Assembly (NCBI GenBank): GCA_025642075.2
Contig: JAODUO010000952.1
Coordinates: forward strand, 1 to 64,000
DNA: 64,000 bases
Origin: Ridgeia piscesae
Lineage: Eukaryota > Annelida > Polychaeta > Sabellida > Siboglinidae
Reading direction: 5' to 3'
The translations under genes were made by a program, and so were the position numbers. Below the pieces are notes generated by a model. That model did no database searches, had not been told where the DNA came from, and worked only from the letters and a program-made list of their open reading frames with translations. This document shows positions 25,096-36,909 of the stretch, one piece after another; positions within the stretch are counted from its first letter, which is position 1, and the number at the start of each line of letters is the position of its first letter.

Positions 25096-25903
25096 TGTAT
25101 TTTAGCACATCACAACAAATGGATTGGCAGATTTGCAAATATACCATTTAATTTAATAAAATGGTAGACACCCTGTTAATATACATGGACATGAAACGTG
25201 TGTGAATAATATACATGGACATGAAACACGTATGTGAATAATAATGCTATGTCATTATATTATATATATTTACTAAGTTCTTAAACACATTTTTTTAATT
25301 ATGACAATGTCATTGTTCATAACATACATGTTTTGCTTAACTAATAATTTTAGGGCTTAATGCAGATGGCATGGAATAATGTTTAAGTGATTATAATTAG
25401 ATAACAATCTAACGAGCTGTTGTCATGACTAGGTTACTTGGCAAGAAATATCCATCCTCCCAATCATGCCTGTTCTAGTTTGAAACTAATATGATCAATA
25501 TGAAACAATTACACAGAAATATTAACAAATCAGTCATCCAAATAAAGGATAAAGATTGAATTAAACACAACAGTGATATTAATTGTAAGCTTGTTGCTAT
25601 CTTAGCAATACATTTCACACCTTGCAATATTGCTATCGGGTTAGTTGCATAGTTAGCTACAGTTTCACACGGTTAGTGACAAGATGCTTGTGGCACCGTG
25701 TCTAGATGTCAACCCCAGTCACAACAACCCTGTTTTACTCGGCTAATCCACTTGAACTATCACCAGTTAACTTTTCCCACTGTCACTTTTGTACTGTTGA
25801 TAATCACCACAGGCACTCACACACACACGCGCACACACACACGCACGCACAAACTGTCAGTTGGACTTTTGGATGTCCCATCAGAATGATTCCAGTGACG
25901 TTT

Positions 25904-25909
25904 TTTATT
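25904..25909 (-). terminator. ETFDH: Poly(A) signal of ETFDH (copy B)
   Basis: AATAAA about 120 bp past the stop in the proximal terminal exon. It is the first poly(A) signal a transcript would meet after the stop. Confidence 0.55.
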
Positions 25910-26028
25910 TTCCCTGAGATGTCTTTTGTAGCCTGCCTATAGCTGCGTACAGGCTGGTAGCAGCAGGCTGTAGGTAGCAGCAGGCTGTAGGTAGCAGTGG
26001 GTTGGTGGGTAGCAGTGGGCCAAGTGGC

Positions 26029-26192
26029 TCACATGCCATCATAGGCAGGTCCCTCGCCCCCCTGCGGGGTCACCCAGTTGATGTTCTGACTGGGGTCCTT
26101 GATGTCGCATGTCTTGCAGTGAATACAGTTCTGTGCATTGATCTGCAGACGTTTGCCCTTGCCACTTTCATCATCGACAAACTCGTACACTC
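26029..26192 (-). CDS. ETFDH: ETFDH terminal coding exon (proximal copy B)
   Basis: 164 bp. The acceptor gtgtttcag is followed by GA, completing the Gly codon begun by the donor at 33,286, and the frame runs to a TGA at 26,029. It supplies three of the four 4Fe-4S ligands as CIHCKTC, followed by [10 protein letters not shown] and the conserved GEGPAYDGM end. Electrons from reduced ETF pass through FAD and this cluster to ubiquinone in the inner mitochondrial membrane. It is the copy adjacent to the rest of the gene. The previous exon is about 7.1 kb away because a DIRS-like element fills the intron. Confidence 0.95.
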
Positions 26193-26385
26193 CTGAAACA
26201 CAGAACTCTCACTGCACTACACCTAATGGATGTGTATTTAAAATGTAAGTTCTTATATAACGTGATATTCAGCCTTTAGGATAGTTCAAATTGGTTTACA
26301 AGTCATTCCCTCTTAGCACATCATTCATGCCTGTGGCAGTTTCAGCAACAATTATGAAATCTATATTTTTAGAATTAAAATATCT

Positions 26386-26650
26386 ATTTATAAGTAACAT
26401 ACTTACCTGGCTCCGTCGCTTCACAAGGTGCAATAGACTTGGCCGTGCCCAAGTTGCTCGCCATAATTAACAAAATGAAAAAATGACTTTCCCCACAGCT
26501 CCCAACACCCCATCCAATCACTGAGTCTCTTCTCTTTGCACTTGGCAAAAAGGCTCATACTGTGATAGTTAATCTCCCTATAACGGGGAAGGAGGGAGGG
26601 AGGGTGATATGGTGAAGCGACGGAGCAAGGTAAGTATGTTACTTATAAAT
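26386..26650. mobile_element. Small non-autonomous element with 39-bp inverted ends
   Basis: The left end atttataagtaacatac and the right end gtatgttacttataaat are inverted repeats of 39 bp. The inner halves (ctggctccgtcgcttcac) are shared with the ends of the large DIRS-like element, and 26,408-26,540 matches 32,860-32,995 inverted. No coding capacity. It is either an internally deleted relative or the complementary-end structure that DIRS elements use. Confidence 0.65.
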
Positions 26651-26768
26651 GCATCTCTTAATTATAAAAATATAGAATTTATTGCCTAACATAGACTTAG
26701 CCTGGCTCCGTCGCTTCACAAGTGCAGAATCTAGGTGAATGGATGGTGGGATATAGACAATGTTACCT

Positions 26769-27185
26769 CTAATGATCTCTAATGTTCTGCAGAATAGAGA
26801 GATAGGTTCTTGAGATAAAAGTCGGTGAAGGTGTTATGACAGCATCAGGTATCAGCTCACAGAATCTATTCCATGGAGTCCTGTCTGTGGAATGCGAGCG
26901 ATACAGCCATGGATCGTACCTGGTGCACCTTAACCTTGTGGGACTCAAGGAGAGATGTAGGGGAATTTGTGTAGCACTCCAGAATCGTTTCCGGAACCAC
27001 CCGGAGATTGTGGAAGGTACAATGTCTCGTTTATGCCCTGGCTTGAACGACACAAAGAGGAGGCGCTTGTGGTCCCTCCAAGGCATGGACCTTTCTAGGT
27101 CCATTGTAATCGGGCATGTACAAAGGCATGGATTTCGCCCGAACGTTTGCCGGAAGTAAGCGCGATGAGGAAAACTGTCTTCCAT
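26769..27185 (-). pseudogene. Tyrosine recombinase catalytic part (DIRS-like)
   Basis: An open stretch of 138 codons with SFKPGHKRDIVPSTISGW and, near the end, TFISRTYL, where the Tyr is in the position of the nucleophile of DIRS recombinases. The segment between, which should hold the HxxR motif, looks degraded (YDPWLYRSHS). It is out of frame with the core-binding domain at 27,263, so it is inactive as read. Confidence 0.65.
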
Positions 27186-27262
27186 GTAAGCAGCTGATCC
27201 GATGTTCGGTCTAGCAGTTCGAAAGTTGCTTTGGTCAATGCTGACAAAACAAAGGCGATATT

Positions 27263-28174
27263 CTACTCTGGAAATGACGTTGGTGGTGCCCGTTGAATTT
27301 CGATATTTTGAAGTAGCGACTTCAGTGCAGGATTCCGTCCTACTTCTGCACCGGAAGTGGCACGAAGTGTGTTGGCGATTGCCATCTGATAGCCTGCAAT
27401 GGTCGAGATGGCCAAATTTTTCTCTGTGTAAAGGTGGAGAAGAAAATCCGACACTACACTCTCAGTAGCCGAGAGTGGATTAATGTGTTGTATGTTACAC
27501 CAAGCAGTGAAGATCCTCCACTTGGACTCGTAGATCGCCAGAGTAGACTCTCGCTGGGGTCTACTGACACGGGAGGCAACGTCGACCGAAAGGTCTCTGC
27601 TGCAGAGGGTATCCCGGATGCCCTCCACGCGTGCAGCTGGAGATTGGACGTATCTTGATGAATCTAACCTCAAGGCTGGAATAGTAAATGAGGAATGTTG
27701 GTTATCTGGAATGGAGATTGTACCAGCATCCCTAAGAGTAGTGGGAACCAGATCGCCTGGGGCCAGTGTGGGGCAATGAAGATAAGTTCGCACTGGTCCT
27801 GCTGGGCCTTCTCGAGCACCCGTGGTAACCGAGCTGGTGGTGGCTATGTGTATGCCCATAGTGCATTCCAGCTCATTGACAGCATCTACTGCCATGGCTG
27901 TTGCATCTAGAACAGGGTACACTAATAGTGGAAGTTTGTGATTCCACATTGTTGCAACCAGATCCAATAATGGGATTCCCCATTCCTGAGTCAGTGCTCG
28001 GAAGACAGATGGATGTAGAGACCATTCTGTACCTGACATCTGGGAAGGGCGTAACAGAATGTCTGCAAGGACGTTCAATCTCCCGGGGATGTGTCGTGCC
28101 CGGAGTACTATTAGTTGGCCTGACACATGAGGAGTAGCTTCTTGGTACGTCTGCACAGCTGTATTGACTTTGTT
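27263..28174 (-). pseudogene. RNase H end and recombinase core-binding domain (DIRS-like)
   Basis: The frame runs on to 28,327 but is meaningful from about 28,170. RARHIPGRLNVLADILLRPS is the C-terminal motif of RNase H (H...PG..N..AD). After a linker, YESKWRIFTAWCN to LKSLLQN is the SAM-like N-terminal domain of tyrosine recombinases. Joined by frameshift to the pieces on either side. Confidence 0.7.
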
Positions 28175-28608
28175 CAGCCGTGCTTGTTGACTACAGTGGA
28201 GTTGTCTGACGCAACCAGGACTGTCAGACCCATAAGCTTCCGCAGTGTGGCTTCTAACTCGAGTACATTGGTGTAAAGTGTTTTCTCGGTTGTTGTCCAT
28301 ACACCGAACACCGTCAATGCATTCCAATGTGTTCCCCAGCTGATGTTCGATGCATCCGTGAACAACCGAGTGTCTGGTTTGTCGGGGTAATTGGGGCTCC
28401 CCTCAGAACATTGTGTGCTGACTTCCACCATTGGAAATCTTCCTCCACCGTGGGGGAAAGAGGCATCCACAAGTTGCTGGTTAAAACATTGAAATCCCAA
28501 TGTTGAGAGATGCAATGCTAGGCTTCGCGGGTGTGCAGCCGTCCCAGAGGAACCATTTTGTCTGTGGACGCAAAGAGACCGATTAGGGTCTGCCACGTAT
28601 GAGCACAT
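28174..28608 (-). pseudogene. RNase H domain (DIRS-like)
   Basis: Shows TRLFTDASNISWGTHW (first catalytic Asp), LYTNVLELEAT (catalytic Glu) and VLVASDNSTVV (second Asp). This is the D-E-D pattern of the RNase H linked to DIRS reverse transcriptases. A frameshift near 28,174 separates it from its C-terminal motif. Confidence 0.75.
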
Positions 28609-29141
28609 CCTCCTTGGCTTAGCAGGAATGAGAGGATTAGTGCTTTGATTTTGTGATATCGATCCAGAGTTGGAGTGACTTGGAAGGAAACCAGGTTGAA
28701 CAGGTATCCCAGAAAAAAAAATTCTGTTTTGGGATCAGTTCCGACTTCTTGTCGTGAATGAGGAGGCCCATCGTGTGGCAGAGATTGAGCACTTGTACAG
28801 TGTCTCGGAGGCACTGGTCGTGAGATGGTGAATAGATGAGCCAGTCGTCCAGGTACTGACAGAGATTGATGCCCATCACGTGTACCAGCATTTTAATCTG
28901 TCATATTCTTGGTGAATACCCAAGGTGCTGGAGAAAGGCCAAACGGCAGTGCCCGGAATTGGTATATGGTCTCCCGAGTCTGAAAACGAAGACATTTTCG
29001 GTAACCTCTGTGGATGGGTATGTGGAAATAGGTACCCACAAGATCGATGGAAGTGACCCAGGCGTCTCGAGGGAGAGATCGTCAAATGCTTTCCGCACTC
29101 TCCATCGTGAAGTGGGGAATCTCTACGAAGAGGTGACTTAA
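28608..29141 (-). pseudogene. Reverse transcriptase (DIRS-like), frameshifted
   Basis: The catalytic motif is QYLDDWLIYS at about 28,845. Upstream in another frame are the fingers/palm pieces, with LRLAFLQHLGYSP-like and STEVTENVFVFRLG. Downstream of a run of A (about 28,710-28,718) the frame changes to FFLGYLFNL, then RYHKIKALIL. At least two frameshifts, one in the homopolymer, which could be a sequencing error. Confidence 0.75.
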
Positions 29142-30650
29142 CACCCGGGAGATGTAGTGTCGCAGACTACCTCTACAATGTTGTTTGCTGCATGGACTGT
29201 ATCTGTGACTGGGGGGCTGTGCGCTTCATGATAGAGCCCTAGTCTACAAACGCTGATGGGGCACCCGTCATGGGGGCACACTCTAGGAACCGAAGACGGA
29301 AACCGACTTCCAGAACATTGCACACCCACTCGCTGCATCTCCTTCGTCTCCAGACATCGCAGAACAGGGACAGAGTTCCCACCTTCCTTGTAAGCAAAGG
29401 AGGTAACACGACCACGTGTCGTGGTATGTCTAGAGGGTCGAAGATGGCGTAACGATATAGGGCTGATCGGTGCCCTGGTCCTGGGACACAGGTAGTCCTG
29501 ACCTGTGTCGTCGTCCTCCTTGTTGGTGAAAGGGATGTCCTGAACCACGTCCTCTAGTGGCCAGAAAGGGCTGCTGACGTGAGAACGACAGTGGCATTGG
29601 CATAGCAGCCCGCCGTCATTGCGTGGATCTAGCCGGTGCTGACCGATGAGGAGCAGCACGTGTTTTACTGATGGTAAAAGGTGCCGAGCCCCTCTGTCGG
29701 GTATAGTCACGTTGCCAACTGGTCAAATTGTCCTGCAACTGTACCTTAGTTGCGAACTCATCGAATAGTGACGAAGCCCCAAATGGAGCAGTACGAAGGC
29801 GCTCCCGTTCCTCTAGTGGCACAAGGGGAGAGACTCCTCGTAGAGCTTGGTCCCGTTGATGCAGTAGGATGTTGTAGGCGATGGCGCAATCCATCGTGCC
29901 ACTGACAGAGACAACTGTGAAGTCTTAAGCTGTTCCAATGTCCACGTGGTCAATCAGTCCTTGTATGGACCAATTGAGAGCAGCTCCTATCCAATCCTGG
30001 AAGGAGGAGATACACAGCCGTCAGCGTGTCGTGGCTGCAAGGTCACGGAAATACTTCTGTTCCGTGCCGAGTCGTGCTCCCCCCCACCTGAGACCGAGAA
30101 ATCTCGGTGAAATTCTTATCTATGACAGGGGAGTCTCATGAAAACAAACAACCTGTAGAAGAAAGCTCTACCGGAGAGTGTAGGGCCTCTCTGGAGCGAA
30201 CTACCTAAGTAAATTGGTGTGAATTGCCCACCTGAATTTTCTGAAGTGATTGATCAATGTCTCAGAAAAAGGAAAACCAGGCTGGGGGAGCGACTTGTGT
30301 CAGTGTTGACAGACGTGGCACAAAACTGTCAATCGCCGGCAATTCATCAGAGAGAAACGTGTGGGCCAGGATGACCTGTTCTGAATGTGATATCATGTCA
30401 CATTGTTCGTCCGGTTGTACGGTAACTGATTGTGGAGCTGTACCACATCCTCTAGTGTCCAGAAAGGGCTGCTGACATGAGAACGACAGTGGCATTGGCA
30501 TAGCAGCCTGCCGTCGTTGCGTGGATCTTGGTCATGTTCATCAACAGAACTCCAGGCACCATCGTCATCCGAACAGGAATACCCGAGCCTATCATCAAAC
30601 GCCGCGTGGGTGCCCGAATAGGAGAGAAAACAAAAGCAAGAAAACAAAAA
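29142..30650 (-). pseudogene. Gag-like and 5' coding region of the DIRS-like element
   Basis: 29,616-29,894 is an open 92-codon piece (MDCAIAYNILLHQRD, later SSLFDEFATKVQ) of the kind that precedes RT in DIRS elements. 29,540-29,632 and 30,444-30,533 are a direct repeat of about 90 bp (cagaaagggctgctgac), so the upstream part contains a partial duplication. No intact frame. Confidence 0.55.
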
Positions 30651-31617
30651 TGTTGTCTGTTACGCTGCCGGGCATAACCGGTAGCTTCTGATGGTGTAAG
30701 GCGTGGGTAATCGCCTAGATATTGTCGCTAGTCGGGAAGTCATGTCTGGGAATTTACTGTGTATTCCCGGGACCAACGTTTCAACGCCCAGTCAACCGTT
30801 AATCTAGGTGGAAACGGCGTCAATTCGCCGGCCGAAAACAGGCCCTTCCAGCCGCGAGTGGGTTGTGGGTCATGAAACACGAAACAGGAACCCGTGACGT
30901 TGGCGAAGGCAAACTCCGGTTTTAAAGCGCAAATTTTTTCCCGTAATTGCAGCCTGTTTGTTCAGTTACCGTTCCCAGAGACCGGGCGATCTCGACGATG
31001 TCGAGAAACGCAATTGTGGTAACGCATAGACGACAAACGGTTGCGATCGCCCTAAGCGTAGCCTAAGGCTGCGGCGGTTTCTGTTTGGCTTCGGTCGGTG
31101 ACCTGGGCCGAACGGAGTAAATATCCGGTTCTCAGGAGAACCGGCCAGGTCTCCGGCTTCGGGTATAGATACGGCCAAACGGTATTAATCTCCGAGGTTC
31201 GGCCCGCCCTCTGGGTTCCGGTCCTCCGGGCTCCGGCCCTCTTCTCCGTTCTATCCGGAGGAATGTCACCGGTTTTCCGCCCGGGCCTATCGGCGTAAGT
31301 CCATAGACATGGACTGCCGGGTTTTTGCTAGGATTCTCTTTTCGGAATCCAACTGGCGGGACTATTTTTGTCCGGCCAGTTCCGTCTAACACCTAGGTCG
31401 TACTAGGCCTCCGGGAGCACAATAGGGCCGATTATTCGCACCCCCAACGACGGCTGAAATGTCGCTAATCGCGCGTTGGTAATATCGGCTGTTCGCGAAG
31501 ACAGTTGAGAATATCTTCCAACCTGTACTAACCGTCACGGTCTTGGACCATCTCCGGGGATGGCACCGGAGAAAACCCAAGAAAGCTGCCGCGAGATATG
31601 CTACAAATCTGTAGGCT
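30651..31617. other. GC-rich non-coding part of the DIRS-like element
   Basis: Markedly higher GC than anything around it, with many ccgg words and inverted short words (ccggttctcaggagaaccgg at 31,124). No coding frame is recognised. It may be the leader of the element or a foreign insertion. Confidence 0.4.
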
Positions 31618-32480
31618 AGCCCGCTTGTAGATGCGCATCTTAATAAGTTGATAGAATGGTCTGAGAAGTGGCAAATGCTGTTTAATTTTGGAAAGTGTAA
31701 GTGCCTTCACACAGGACATGGGAATGAAGATGCACAATATACAATGGGTGATACTGTACTAAATACTACCTTAAAGGAAAAGGACTTGGGGTTAACTATT
31801 AGTGCTGACATGAAGGTATCAGAGCAGTGTGGAATTGCAGCAGCGAAGGGAAACCAAATTCTTGGATTAATTAGGCGAAATATAGTGTACAAAGAAAAAG
31901 AACTAATAATACCGCTGTATAAAACAATAGTTAGGCCTCACTTAGAATATTGTATACAAGCATGGAGGCCATATCGCAAGAAGGATATTGATATGCTAGA
32001 AAGAGTACAAAGGAGAGCAACCAAAATGATACCAAAACTCAGGAATATTAGTTATGAAATGCGTCTAAAAGAATGTGGTTTAACAACACTAGAAACCAGA
32101 AGATTGAGAGGAGATCAGATTGAGGTGTTTAAAATATTGAATGGATATGAAAATATTGACAGAAATATTTTTTCACAGTCAAGGAAGAGAGAAGGACTAG
32201 AGGACATGGAGTTACATTAGCAAAGAAGCAGTGTAGACTAGATATTAGAAAATTTTCATTTTCACAAAGAACAGTAAACGAATGGAACAGATTATCAGCT
32301 GATTGTGTAGGTGCTAGTAGTGTTAATATATTTTAAAATAAAATCGACATATACCTAAGAAGGGTGGGGTATACTTAGATAGATAGGTTGGACTCTCGAT
32401 AAGCCAAATGGCTTCCTAGTCCACCTGCCATCTAGAGTTGAATCTCTAGGTGGCAATCTTGTTAAATCTTGTTAAATCTA
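31618..32480 (+). pseudogene. LINE 3' end: reverse transcriptase C-terminal part
   Basis: The frame from about 31,618 to 32,220 gives LIEWSEKWQMLFNFGKCK, DLGLTISADMK, then PLYKTIVRPHLEYCIQAW and RVQRRATKMI, the post-catalytic region of Jockey/CR1-like non-LTR reverse transcriptases. A frameshift at about 32,190 leads to RKFSFSQRTVNEWNRLS and a stop at about 32,335. The 3' end is marked by ttgttaaatc repeated near 32,460-32,480. 5'-truncated, as usual for LINEs, and nested in the DIRS-like element in opposite orientation. Confidence 0.85.
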
Positions 32481-33285
32481 ATAGTGCGGGTTGTAGCAAT
32501 GTTTACATGTGTCAGGCGCCTCCGTTTCTGAAACGGAGCAGCGTTTATACTATTTCATTCCATACTTAATCAGTCCTTTGTGAACATGTGTCGTACTTGT
32601 TGTTGATTGTACTACCGTGACAAGAGACACTTGTTCGGATTATTACAGCCGCCACATGGCGTGTTACAAATTGAAATGGCGAAGTCGAAAAACGGCTAAT
32701 AATAGAAAAATACAACTGAAAAGTAGTCTGAAAACAGCCCATTATATTACAGAGGTGACAAAATTAAAAATAAACCTTAACTTCGTTTAAACAAATTATG
32801 ATATCAGCTCACAAAACTGATAAATACGGAGCTAAGCGAAGGCAAGACTTAAACGATGGCGCCGCCAACTGAGAAGAGAAGAGACTCAGTGATTGGAGTG
32901 GTGGGAGCTGTGAGGATAGGTCATTTCTTCATTTTATGGTGAGCAACTTGGGCGCGGCCAAGTCTATTGCACCTGGTGAAGCGACGGAGCCAGGCTAAGT
33001 CTATGTTAGGCAATAAATTCATCAGTAACACCCTAGACTGCATCAATAGCCTCCAGCAAACGTTAATACCTCTGACAACAAATCAGTTGCATATACCATG
33101 AGATGATTATTTGTCTATAGCCAGATACTCCCTCTGTGTGAGTGACCTAAACTGGCCATGCTTCGAATCAATAGCATGAAGATTTGTACCCAAACTCTCT
33201 TGATACAAAGTCTGATGTCCTAAACACTGTGTCACCGCACATCTCGAACAAACTGTCACCACATGGAAACGTCTGGCAACAATAC

Positions 33286-33510
33286 CTGCAGGACAGAACC
33301 TCTCCTCCGGACCACCAAAGATGTCAAAGTTCTGCTTCACTGGGACGCTGTCGTTCTTCAGAGTGAGATGTGGAGGCTGGTCATGGTCATGATTCGTGCC
33401 GGTCAGTGCCACGGAGGTCAATAGGTCAAAACTAAGCACGCCATCTGGGTTTGGGTAGTCAATTGGCTTGCACTCAGATGCAGGCTTAGTTAGCTTGCTG
33501 TCTGTCTCAC
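33286..33510 (-). CDS. ETFDH: ETFDH exon (first 4Fe-4S cysteine)
   Basis: 225 bp. Acceptor tctatgcag, then GT completing a Ser codon split from the exon at 36,910; donor GCAG|gtattg, phase 1. Codes [35 protein letters not shown] and ends ERFCPA, whose Cys is the first ligand of the 4Fe-4S cluster completed in the next exon. No stops. The following intron holds the DIRS-like element. Confidence 0.95.
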
Positions 33511-33520
33511 CTGCATAGAG

Positions 33521-34300
33521 TTTAAGCAATATTATTAGTTGTAACACAACATATGATCTCCTTAAGTGGATGTGTAACAGCCTGTTTTCATCAGGGAAGA
33601 CACAGAAATATGCTAAATCAATAACTGATAAGCGAGGTACATGTAAACATTAAAGACACACATAGCAAGATCCTTAGTCAGTGGCCACTGGGTCACTTGT
33701 CCCAAACCCAATCATAGTTCTTATCAAAAATTGGGCCAAGAGACCCGAAGCCCTTTGGACTATATGTGATTTTGGTGAATCATAGTGACATTACAACATG
33801 GAGTGTCAATACAAATTAGAGAAAATATTACTACTTTTTAGAAAAATTATAAATGATATTTTGGGTGGCACTGAGATACCTTCAGAAGGATTCAATCAAA
33901 TACAGATCTCCTGTGTGGCACTACAATTGGAAATACCTTTGCAAAATTAGAAAACCTTATTATCCAATTAAGCTCAGTATGGCAATATGCGTTTTAATTG
34001 CTCTGGCTATCTCTAGACACATGCTCTGTGGACAGCAAACATTTGTCAAATGTCACAGACACATTGAATTTGTTAACTTTGCAAAATAAATTATTTGCCG
34101 ATGTTGTCAACACTGTTATTACTATTAGTAATAACAGTTATGACAATTTTTCAAATAGAAACATACATTTAAACTAATCTACCCTAGTAACATTCAACTG
34201 GATATTGATAGCTTTAAAACGGAACCTGCAGGCAACATTTCAGTGTAACATGGATATAATGTGTTGTTGACAGAAGCATCAGCCAGACACTAATAGCAGT
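33521..34300. other. Intron sequence without further features
   Basis: AT-rich ETFDH intron. No element or coding frame is supported. A 78-codon open frame at 33,853 has no recognisable content. Confidence 0.6.
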
Positions 34301-34309
34301 TTAGTTATA

Positions 34310-36903
34310 CCCAACAGTCCATACACACAGCTGTCCTCACACCCAGCTGTCCACACACCCAGCTGTCCTCACACCCAGCTGTCCAAACACCCAACTGTCC
34401 ACACACCCAGTTGTCCTCACACCCAGCTGTCCACACACCCAGCTGTCCTCACACCCAGCTGTCCTCACACCCAGCTGTCCACACACCCAACAGTCCACAC
34501 ACCCAGTTGTCCTCACACCCAGCTGTCCACACACCCAGCTGTACATACACACAGCTGTCCTGACACCCAGCTGTCCACACACCCAGCTGTCCTCACACCC
34601 AGCTGTCCACACACCCAACAGTCCACACACCCAGTTGTCCACACACCCAGCTGTCCATACACACAGCTGTCCTCACACCCAGCTGTCCACACACCCAGTT
34701 GTCCTCACACACAGCTGTCCACACACCCAGCTGTCCATACACACAGCTGTCCACACACCCAGTTGTCCACACACCCAGTTGTCCTCACACCCAGCTGTCC
34801 ATACACACAGCTGTCCTCACACCCAGCTGTCCACACACCCAGTTGTCCTCACACAGAGCTGTCCACACACCCAGCTGTCCATACACACAGCTGTCCTCAC
34901 ACCCAGTTGTCCTCACATCCAGCTGTCCACACACCCAGTTGTCCACACACCCAGCTGTCCATACACCCAGCTGTCCTCACACCCAGTTGTCCTCACACCC
35001 AGCTGTCCACACACCCAGCTGTCCACACACCCAGCTGTCCACACACCCAGCTGTCCTCACACCCAGCTGTCCACACACCCAGCTGTCCTCACACCCAGCT
35101 GTCCACACACCCAGCTGTCCACACACCCAGCTGTCCACACACCCAGCTGTCCACACACCCAGCTGTCCACACACCCAGCTGTCCACACACCCAGCTGTCC
35201 TCACACCCAGCTGTCCACACACCAGCTGTCCACACACCCAGCTGTCCACACACCCAGCTGTCCCCACACCCAGCTGTCCTCACACCCAGCTGTCCACACA
35301 CCCAAGCTGTCCACACACCAACTGTCCAAACACCCAGCTGTCCACACACCAACTGTCCACACACCCAGCTGTCCACACACCCAGCTGTCCATACACCCAG
35401 CTGTCCTCACACCCAGTTGTCCTCACACCCAGCTGTCCACACACCCAGCTGTCCACACACCCAGCTGTCCACACACCCAGTTATCCTCACACCCAGCTGT
35501 CCACACACCCAGCTGTCCACACACCCAGTTGTCCTCACACCCAGCTGTCCACACACCCAGCTGTCCACACACCCAGCTGTCCACACACCCAGCTGTCCAC
35601 ACACCCAGCTGTCCTCACACCCAGCTGTCCACACACGCAGGTGTCCACACACCCAGCTGTCCACACACCCAGCTGTCCCACACCCAGCTGTCCACACACC
35701 CAGCTGTCCACACACCCAGCTGTCCTCACACCCAGCTGTCCACACACCCAGCTGTCCACACACCCAGCTGTCCACACACCTAGCTGTCCACACCCAGCTG
35801 TCCACACACCCAGCTTTCCACACACCCAGCTGTCCTCACACCCAGCTGTCCACACACCCAAGCTGTCCACACACCAACTGTCCAAACACCCAGCTGTCCA
35901 CACACCAACTGTCCACACACCCAGGTGTCCACACACCCAGGTGTCCACACACCCAGCTGTCCACACACCCAGCTGTCCACACACCCAGCTGTCCACACAC
36001 CCAGCTGTCATCACACCCAGGTGTCCACACACCCAGCTGTCATCACACCCAGCTGTCCACACACCCAGCTGTCCTCACACCCAGCTGTCCACACACCCAG
36101 TTGTCCACACACCCAGCTGTCCACACACCCAGCTGTCCACACACCCAGCTGTCCACACACCCAGCTGTCCACACACCCAGCTGTCCACACACCCAGCTGT
36201 CCTCACACCCAGTTGTCCACACACCCAAGCTGTCCACACATCCAGTTGTCCACACACCCAGCTGTCCACACACTCAGCTGTCCTCACACCCAGCTGTCCT
36301 CACACTCAGCTGTCCTCACACTCAGCTGTCCTCACACCCAGCTGTCAACACATCCAGCTGTCCACACCCAGTTGTCCACACATCCAAGCTGTCCACACAC
36401 CCAGTTGTCCACACACCCAGCTGTCCACACACCCAGCTTTCCACACACCCAGCTGTCCTCACACTCAGCTGTCCTCACACCCAGCTGTCAACACATCCAG
36501 CTGTCCACACCCAGCTGTCAACACATCCGGCTGTCCACACCCAGCTGTCCACACACCCAGCTGTCCACACACCCAGCTGTCCACACACCCAGCTGTCCTC
36601 ACACCCAGCTGTCCACACACCAACTGTCCACACACCCAGTTGTCCACACACCCAGCTGTCCACACACCCAGCTGTCCACACACCCAGCTGTCCTCACACC
36701 CAGCTGTCCACACACCAACTGTTCACACACCCAGCTGTCCACACACACAGCTGTCCTCACACCCAGCTGTCCACACACCAACTGTCCACACACCCAGCTG
36801 TCCACACACCCAGCTGTCCACACACCCAGTTGTCCACACACCCAGTTGTCCACACACCCAGTTGTCCACACACCCAGCTGTCCACACACCCAGTTGTCCT
36901 CAT
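34310..36903. repeat. 16-bp minisatellite (ctgtccacacacccag)
   Basis: About 160 copies of a 16-bp unit with ctgtcctcacacccag and cagttgtcc variants and a few 14-15 bp slips. It begins 7 nt into the intron after the ETFDH donor at 36,909 (minus strand), so the first repeat touches the splice site. Because 16 is not a multiple of 3 and the unit lacks stops, frames of up to 757 codons appear on the plus strand; they are not genes. Confidence 0.97.
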
Positions 36904-36909
36904 ACTTAC

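Larger units (their letters stand above)
24381..26971. repeat. Segmental tandem duplication, unit B
   Basis: Partner of 21,756-24,346. It continues without interruption into the full DIRS-like element, so B is connected to the rest of ETFDH. Confidence 0.92.
26675..33020 (-). mobile_element. DIRS-like (tyrosine recombinase) retrotransposon, decayed
   Basis: 45-bp inverted ends: 26,675-26,719 reads gaatttattgcctaac... gcttcac, and 32,976-33,020 is its reverse complement. Between them on the minus strand come, in order, gag-like, RT, RNase H and tyrosine-recombinase coding with frameshifts. Inverted termini plus a tyrosine recombinase in place of an integrase define the DIRS order. The element occupies the last ETFDH intron, antisense to nothing and in the same direction as the gene. 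A LINE 3' end (31,618-32,480) is nested in it. Confidence 0.8.

Noticed and set aside
30651..31617. rRNA or CpG-island-like gene in the GC-rich block
   Set aside because: No recognisable rRNA core sequence, coding frame or promoter context. Left as an unassigned part of the DIRS-like element.
33853..34089. 78-codon frame in the ETFDH intron
   Set aside because: No domain, repeat or homology recognised, and composition like the surrounding AT-rich intron.
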